Shown here piece by piece: positions 58,961 through 64,000 of a stretch of DNA of 64,000 nucleotides. The notes beneath the pieces were generated by a model. That model saw only the letters and a list, made by a program, of their open reading frames with translations. It did no database searches and was not told where the DNA came from. A program made the translations under genes and the position numbers. Location: the NCBI RefSeq assembly GCF_025263565.1, contig NZ_CP079865.1:744001-808000 (forward strand), in the 5' to 3' direction. Position 1 is the stretch's first letter. The number at the start of each line of letters is the position of its first letter. This stretch comes from Mycobacterium sp. SMC-8. Lineage in GTDB: Bacteria; Actinomycetota; Actinomycetes; Mycobacteriales; Mycobacteriaceae.

Positions 58961-59900
58961 CGAGCGCCCCGGCCAGAGAATTCAGTTGCGCCACCTGCCA
59001 ATCCTGAAACGAATCGGCGTCGTCGGGAAGTGTTTCGGTGACCTCGACCACGGCGATCCCGGCGCCCTCGGCCGCAGAGCGGATCTGTTCGGGTACCGAT
59101 CCCTCGGTCTGGACGTTGTAGATCAGCACGTCGGCGCCCCGGTCGGCGAGCAACTGCAGGAATGCGTCGAGATCAGCCGGCGACGGCTCGCTCTCGTTGG
59201 CGGCTGCGGCCCGGTAGCCGCGCGGGGTTCGGTCGACCAGCCCCAGCGCGGTCGCCATGTCGTCGAACACGCTCTCGGTGGTCACGTAGGTCTTTCCGGC
59301 GGCGCCGGCCCTGATTGCGGCGATCGCGTCGCGGTACGGAGTCATCGACGCATCGAATTCGGCCCGGCGCTCGGCGAAGTAGTCCGTCGCCGCCGACGAC
59401 AGCGTCGTCAGCTCGGCGGTCACTGCGTCGGCGACCTCGGTCACCGCGTCGGGGTTGTACCAGACGTGCGGGTTGCCCTCGTGATCGTGATCGTGCCCGT
59501 GGTCGTGGCCCGCCTCCTCACCGTGCCCGCCACTGAGCTCGACCGCATTGACGACCGGCGCATCGGCGGCCGAGGTCGCGGCGAGTTTGGTCGCCCACTC
59601 GTCGTAGTGGCCGCCGTTGACGACCACCAGTTGCGCGCCCTCGAACGCGACCGCATCCGACGGGGCCGGTTCGTAGTCGTGCGGGTCGACCGACGAGCCG
59701 GCCAGCACCGTGGTCACCGAAGCGCACGCGCCGCCGAGCTGGGAGACGATGTCGCCCCATTGGTCGACGCTGACGACGACGTTCACCGGTTCGGTCGGGC
59801 ACTCCGGGCCCTGCGCCTCAGGCGACGACGTGTCCCCACCGCCGCACGCGGACAGGGCGAAGGGAAGACAGGCGACGAGGGACGCGGCGAGCGCACGCAT
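58947..59900 (-). CDS. znuA: Zinc-type ABC transporter substrate-binding lipoprotein
   Basis: 317 aa from the ATG at 59900 (an ATG at 59921 adds seven residues). Lipoprotein signal with LSAC lipobox. Cluster A-I fold: VDPHDYEPAPSD and NPHVWYNPDAV give metal-binding His residues, and a His/Asp/Glu-rich loop (HDHGHDHDHEG) near 130-145 marks zinc binders. First gene of znuABC; a palindromic site lies just upstream. Confidence 0.9.
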   Translation of the reverse strand: MRALAASLVACLPFALSACGGGDTSSPEAQGPECPTEPVNVVVSVDQWGDIVSQLGGACASVTTVLAGSSVDPHDYEPAPSDAVAFEGAQLVVVNGGHYDEWATKLAATSAADAPVVNAVELSGGHGEEAGHDHGHDHDHEGNPHVWYNPDAVTEVADAVTAELTTLSSAATDYFAERRAEFDASMTPYRDAIAAIRAGAAGKTYVTTESVFDDMATALGLVDRTPRGYRAAAANESEPSPADLDAFLQLLADRGADVLIYNVQTEGSVPEQIRSAAEGAGIAVVEVTETLPDDADSFQDWQVAQLNSLAGALGVGT

Positions 59901-59929
59901 ATTCCGGGACGTACCAAACACATCGCAAC

Positions 59930-59942
59930 GATAACCGTTTTC
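59930..59942. promoter_or_regulatory. Candidate Zur-type operator
   Basis: GATAACCGTTTTC is an inverted repeat (GATAAC / GTTTTC, one mismatch around a central C) in AT-richer sequence. It lies 30 nt upstream of znuA and in the divergent region with pxpA. A FUR-family repressor such as Zur is the natural candidate. Confidence 0.4.
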
Positions 59943-59997
59943 AATAACGAGTGCACATCGTCGTGGCGACCGTCACGCGGACACTAGGCTCGACGTC

Positions 59998-60762
59998 ATG
60001 GCACCGGTCTCCGTTGACCTCAACGCCGACCTCGGTGAGGGCTTCGGGGTCTGGACCCTCGGTGACGACGACGCGATGCTCGAGATCGTCACATCGGCCA
60101 ACGTGGCGTGCGGATTCCATGCCGGCGACCCCGCCACGCTGCTCAAGGTGTGCCGCGCCGCCGCGGCCCGTGGGGTGAGGATCGGCGCCCAGGTCAGCTA
60201 CCGCGACCTGGCCGGTTTCGGCAGGCGCTTCATCGACGTCAGTACCGAGGACCTGGTCGCCGACGTGATGTACCAGATCGGGGCGCTGTCGGCGCTGGCC
60301 GCCGCCGCCGGCTCCACCGTGTCCTACGTCAAACCGCACGGGGCGCTGTACAACTCGATCGTCACCCACCGCGCGCAGGCACAGGCCGTCGCGCAAGCCG
60401 TGCATGCCGTCGACCCGGCGCTGCCGGTGCTCGGCCTGGCCGGCTCGGTGTTCTTCACCGCCGCCGACGAACTCGGGCTGCGCACCGTGCCCGAGGCGTT
60501 CGCCGACCGGGCCTACCGGCCCGACGGACAGCTGGTCTCGCGCCGCGAGCGCAATGCGGTGCTGCACGACCTCGACGAGATCGCCGACCGGGTGATCTCC
60601 ATGGTCACCGCCGGACGGGTGACCGCGGTCGACGGTTCGACGATCCCGATCACCGTCGAGTCGGTGTGCGTCCACGGCGACTCGCCCGGCGCGGTGCGCA
60701 TCGCCACGGCGGTGCGTGAACGGCTGACAGGCGACGGTGTGACACTGGCCCCGTTCACCTGA
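59998..60762 (+). CDS. pxpA: 5-oxoprolinase subunit A (LamB/YcsF family)
   Basis: 254 aa. PxpA family motifs DLNADLGEGFG, ANVACGFHAGDP, and KPHGALYN. Usually works with PxpB/PxpC to open 5-oxoproline with ATP; those subunits are not adjacent here. Divergent from znuA. Confidence 0.88.
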   Translation: MAPVSVDLNADLGEGFGVWTLGDDDAMLEIVTSANVACGFHAGDPATLLKVCRAAAARGVRIGAQVSYRDLAGFGRRFIDVSTEDLVADVMYQIGALSALAAAAGSTVSYVKPHGALYNSIVTHRAQAQAVAQAVHAVDPALPVLGLAGSVFFTAADELGLRTVPEAFADRAYRPDGQLVSRRERNAVLHDLDEIADRVISMVTAGRVTAVDGSTIPITVESVCVHGDSPGAVRIATAVRERLTGDGVTLAPFT

Positions 60763-60860
60763 GGGCCCCGGGAATATCCCCCACCCCGCCGGGTTTGTGT
60801 CTGGCGGACTCCGACGTAACCTCGTCGGGTTCGGCACACGTCAATCAGCCGTCGGAGGTG

Positions 60861-62069
60861 ATGAGGATCGTCGCGTTCGACCCTCCGGCGACTCCCCCAC
60901 AGCGGTGGGCCTACCCGCTGCTGCTCGTGCTCAGCGGGGTGGCGCTCGGGGTGTCCGGGCTGCCGGCGCCGCTGTACGGCATTTACGAGACCCACTGGCA
61001 CCTCTCGCCGCTGGCCACCACGGTCGTGTTCGCGGTGTACGCCGTCGCCGCGCTGGCGGCGGTACTGGTCTCGGGTCGGATCTCCGACGTGGTGGGCCGC
61101 AAACCGGTACTCGTCGCCGCGCTGCTCGCGCTGATGGTGGGGCTCGGGGTGTTCCTGGTCGCCGACAGCATGGGGATGCTGCTGCTGGCCCGCACCATCC
61201 ACGGCGCGGCGGTGGGTTCCATCGTCGTCGCCGGCGCTGCGGCGCTGCTGGACCTGCGGCCCGACCACGGTGTGCGCGCCGGGCAGCTCAGCGGCGTCAG
61301 CTTCAACATCGGCATGACCGTGGCGATCCTCGGGTCCGCGCTGCTCGCGCAATACGCCCCTCATCCACTGAGAACGCCGTACGCGGTGGTCGCGGTGATC
61401 TGCCTGGCCGTCGGCGTCGGCCTGCTGGCCCTGCGCGAGACCCACACCACCCGCACCCGCGGCCCCATCCGGATCGCCAAACCCGCGGTACCGCAGCAGA
61501 TCCGGGGCGACTTCTGGTTCTCCGCACTCGGCGCGATGGCTTCCTGGTCGGTGCTCGGGGTGCTGCTGTCGCTGTACCCGTCGCTTGCCGCGCGCCAGAC
61601 CCACATCGACAACCTGGTGTTCGGCGGCGCCGTCGTCGGCACCACGGCCTTCGCCGCCGCACTGGCGCAGTTGGCCGCCACCCGCATCCCGGCCAGGTAC
61701 GCCGCGATCACCGGTGACACCGGCATGGCCGCTGCGCTGCTGCTCACGATCCCGGTGCTGCTGACCCATCAGTGGCAGCTGGTGTTCGTCGCGGCGGCGC
61801 TGCTCGGCGCGACCTTCGGACTCGGCTTCGGCGGCTCGTTGCGGCACCTGTCGGACGTCGTCCCCGCTGACCGGCGTGGCGAGACGATGTCGGCGTTCTA
61901 TCTGCTGGCCTATACCGCGATGGCGGTGCCCACCCTGATCGCGGGCTGGGCCGCCACACGCTGGGATCTGGCCGCGGTGTTCCCGTGGTTCGCAGGCACA
62001 GTGGCCGCGGCCTGCCTGGGTGCCGCGATCGCCGGGCTGCGCAGCATCAGGGCGGCCCGCACCGCTTAG
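60861..62069 (+). CDS. MFS transporter
   Basis: 402 aa from the ATG at 60861, about 12 membrane segments. The TM2-TM3 loop motif GRISDVVGRKPVL and HLSPLATTVVFAVYAVAAL identify MFS. GGAGG lies only 2 nt before this ATG, so an upstream start (frame open to 60795) is possible. Substrate unknown. Confidence 0.82.
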   Translation: MRIVAFDPPATPPQRWAYPLLLVLSGVALGVSGLPAPLYGIYETHWHLSPLATTVVFAVYAVAALAAVLVSGRISDVVGRKPVLVAALLALMVGLGVFLVADSMGMLLLARTIHGAAVGSIVVAGAAALLDLRPDHGVRAGQLSGVSFNIGMTVAILGSALLAQYAPHPLRTPYAVVAVICLAVGVGLLALRETHTTRTRGPIRIAKPAVPQQIRGDFWFSALGAMASWSVLGVLLSLYPSLAARQTHIDNLVFGGAVVGTTAFAAALAQLAATRIPARYAAITGDTGMAAALLLTIPVLLTHQWQLVFVAAALLGATFGLGFGGSLRHLSDVVPADRRGETMSAFYLLAYTAMAVPTLIAGWAATRWDLAAVFPWFAGTVAAACLGAAIAGLRSIRAARTA

Positions 62070-62078
62070 GGTGGCGTC

Positions 62079-62993
62079 ATGCGCCTGAAGGCCGGGCGGC
62101 CTGACCTGCAGGCCTACTCCGCGTATTTCGATCTGCCGGCAGCGGCACCGTCGGCCTCGGTGACCGTGACGTGGGCTGGGGTGACCACCCTGCTCATCGA
62201 CGACGGCCGGTCGGCGGTGCTGACCGACGGCTTCTTCTCCCGGCCGGGACTGCTCACCGTCGCCACCCGGCCGCTGCGCCCGTCGCGCCGCCGCATCGAC
62301 GACGCGCTGTCACGGCTCGGCGTGCGTCGCCTGGAGGCTGTCACCCCGGTGCACACCCACTACGACCATGCGATGGATTCCGCACTCGTCGCCGAACTGA
62401 CCGGTGCCCGGTTGATCGGCGGGACATCGGCGGCGCACCTCGGCCGCGGGCACGGACTGGACCGGGTCGAGGTCGTCACCCCCGGTGAGACCGTCACCGC
62501 GGGCAACTTTGAGCTCACCCTCATCCAGGGCAACCACTGCCCGCCGGACCGGTTCCCCGGCAGCATCACCGCACCGGTGAAGCCGCCGGCCCGCGCGTCG
62601 GCCTACCGGTGCGGCGAAGCGTGGTCAGCCGTCGTGCACCATCGCCCCAGCGGTCTCGGACTGCTGGTCGTCGGCAGCGCGGGATTCCTGCCGGGCGCGC
62701 TTGCCGGCCGTCGCGCCGACGTGGTGTATCTCGGTGTCGGGCAGCTGGGTCTGCAACCGGAAAGCTATCTGGTCGAGTACTGGGCGCAGACGGTACGGAC
62801 CGTCGGGGCACGCCAGGTGGTGCTGATTCACTGGGACGACTTCTTCCGCCCACTGCACAAACCGTTGCGCGCGTTGCCGTTCGCTGCCGACGACCTCGAT
62901 GCGTCGATGCGCGTGCTGTCCCGGCTGGCCGCCGAGGACGGCGTCGGACTGCACCTGCCCACGCTGTGGCGGCCGGCCGCTCCGTGGAACTGA
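62079..62993 (+). CDS. Metallo-beta-lactamase-fold hydrolase
   Basis: 304 aa. The metal motif HTHYDHAMD and later IQGNHCPPDRF and IHWDDF fit an MBL-fold hydrolase. No signal peptide. Starts 9 nt after the MFS gene; substrate unknown. The next gene begins inside its last codons. Confidence 0.8.
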   Translation: MRLKAGRPDLQAYSAYFDLPAAAPSASVTVTWAGVTTLLIDDGRSAVLTDGFFSRPGLLTVATRPLRPSRRRIDDALSRLGVRRLEAVTPVHTHYDHAMDSALVAELTGARLIGGTSAAHLGRGHGLDRVEVVTPGETVTAGNFELTLIQGNHCPPDRFPGSITAPVKPPARASAYRCGEAWSAVVHHRPSGLGLLVVGSAGFLPGALAGRRADVVYLGVGQLGLQPESYLVEYWAQTVRTVGARQVVLIHWDDFFRPLHKPLRALPFAADDLDASMRVLSRLAAEDGVGLHLPTLWRPAAPWN

Positions 62994-64000
62994 CCGTCTC
63001 CGTCGCGGCGCTGGCCGCGGTGCTCGGCTTCGCGCTGCTCCGGCCGCACCGCTGGCCTGAGGCCGTGGTGGCGGTCCCCGCAGCCGGTGTGGTGATCGCC
63101 GCCGGCGCCATCTCCCCAGACGACGCGATCACCGAGGTCGCCCGGCTGACACCGGTGGTCGGCTTCCTGGCCGCGGTGCTGGTGCTGGCCCGGTTGTGTG
63201 ATGACGTGGGATTGTTCCACGCGGCCGGGCAGCTGATGGCCCGTGCCACCACAGGCGGCCAGAACCGGCTGCTGGCCTCTGTTTTCGCGATCGCCGCCGG
63301 GGTGACCGCGGTCCTGAGCCTGGACGCCACGGTGGTATTGCTGACGCCCGTCGTGCTGGCCACCGCACGCACGCTCGCGGTGCCGGCCCGACCCCACGTC
63401 TATGCCACCGCGCATCTGGCCAACACCGCGTCACTGCTGCTGCCGGTGTCGAACCTGACCAATCTGCTGGCCTTCAGCGCGGCCGGATTGTCGTTCCTGC
63501 ATTTCGCGGCGGCCATGTCGCTGCCCTGGATGGCCGCAATTCTCGTCGAATTCGCGCTGCTGCGTTGGATTTTCGCCAAAGACCTGGCGGTGCGGCCGCG
63601 GCGGCAGCCGCCCACCGCTCCCGTCGAGATGCCGCTGTTCGCGCTGGTGGTGGTCGGACTGACGCTGCTCGGTTTTGCCGTCACCTCGCTGCTGGGACTC
63701 TCACCGGCGTGGGCGGCACTGGCGGGCGCGGCGGTGCTCGGTGTGCGGGCGCTGGTCGAACACCGCACCACAGTCCCAAGGATCGCCGCCGCCGCCGACG
63801 TGCCGTTCCTGGCATTCGTGCTGTGCCTGGGTGTTGTGGTCGCCGCGGTGATGCGCAGCGGTCTGGAGCCGGCGATGCACCGGCTGCTCCCGGACGGTCA
63901 GGGGTTCGCGGCGCTGCTCGGGATCGCGGCGGTGGCCGCTGTGCTGTCCAACGTCGTCAACAATCTGCCGGCGGTCCTGGTGCTGCTGCCGTTGGTGACC
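62984..64000 (+). CDS. ArsB/NhaD (SLC13-like) permease, partial at window end
   Basis: At least 339 aa, with no stop before the window edge. Starts at a GTG 10 nt before the MBL stop. About nine to ten hydrophobic segments. The ion-transporter superfamily repeats are evident: LSLDATVVLLTPVVLATA and SNVVNNLPAVLVLLPLV, with SNLTNLLAFSAAG between them. Likely a secondary anion or arsenite-type exporter; the substrate cannot be told. Confidence 0.78.
   Translation, partial: MELTVSVAALAAVLGFALLRPHRWPEAVVAVPAAGVVIAAGAISPDDAITEVARLTPVVGFLAAVLVLARLCDDVGLFHAAGQLMARATTGGQNRLLASVFAIAAGVTAVLSLDATVVLLTPVVLATARTLAVPARPHVYATAHLANTASLLLPVSNLTNLLAFSAAGLSFLHFAAAMSLPWMAAILVEFALLRWIFAKDLAVRPRRQPPTAPVEMPLFALVVVGLTLLGFAVTSLLGLSPAWAALAGAAVLGVRALVEHRTTVPRIAAAADVPFLAFVLCLGVVVAAVMRSGLEPAMHRLLPDGQGFAALLGIAAVAAVLSNVVNNLPAVLVLLPLVT

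Overview
The window is high-GC actinobacterial DNA with frequent GTG/TTG starts and many 4-nt gene overlaps. Its gene content and order match the cholesterol-catabolic locus of mycobacteria (the Rv3540c-Rv3575c region of M. tuberculosis). The host is most likely a fast-growing environmental Mycolicibacterium/Mycobacterium, because the locus also carries ectoine, 3-hydroxybutyrate and xylulose-kinase genes that M. tuberculosis does not have at these places.

Layout. (1) 1-6.1 kb: a small, unusual minus-strand island. It has a GlmS-like aminotransferase, three paralogous LuxR-type regulators whose receiver domains have lost the phospho-acceptor Asp, and an exported protein with an 18-proline tract. 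Three of its intergenic regions share a previously unannotated bipartite promoter-like motif. (2) 6.3-12.3 kb: cyp125-chsE1-chsE2-chsH2-chsH1-ltp2, which oxidises the cholesterol side chain and removes its last three carbons. It is divergent from fadA5 (12.4 kb), and two KstR operators lie between them. (3) 12.4-20.2 kb: fadA5, a small orphan gene, ddn, two SDRs, then echA20-ipdA-ipdB-ipdC (opening of rings C/D). A KstR2 operator lies between the SDRs and echA20.

(4) 20.2-26.4 kb: a block absent from this place in M. tuberculosis, holding a phospholipase D-like gene, an alcohol dehydrogenase and a complete ectoine/hydroxyectoine operon (ectABCD). (5) 26.5-36.1 kb: the KstR2 regulon resumes with fadA6, kstR2, ipdF and fadE30, divergent from fadD3-fadE31-fadE32-fadE33-aspB across a second KstR2 operator. 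(6) 36.1-46.9 kb: a second accessory block with an MFS exporter, decayed genes (polysaccharide deacetylase fragment, ROK regulator), an intact xylulokinase, a 13E12-type HNH endonuclease, and a 3-hydroxybutyrate module (MHS permease, dehydrogenase, acetoacetyl-CoA synthetase, LysR regulator).

(7) 46.9-57.3 kb: hsaA-hsaD-hsaC-hsaB (rings A/B), divergent from kshB across KstR operators, then a secreted Rv3572-like protein, fadE34 and kstR (KstR operator between them), a trehalose-phosphatase and a LacI regulator. (8) 57.3-64 kb: a zinc-type ABC importer (znuABC), PxpA, an MFS transporter, an MBL-fold protein, and an ArsB/SLC13-type permease cut by the window edge.

Working together, KstR would control side-chain and ring A/B genes and KstR2 the C/D-ring (HIP) genes, with operators visible at every expected divergent promoter. 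No rRNA, tRNA, CRISPR array or complete insertion sequence was seen.
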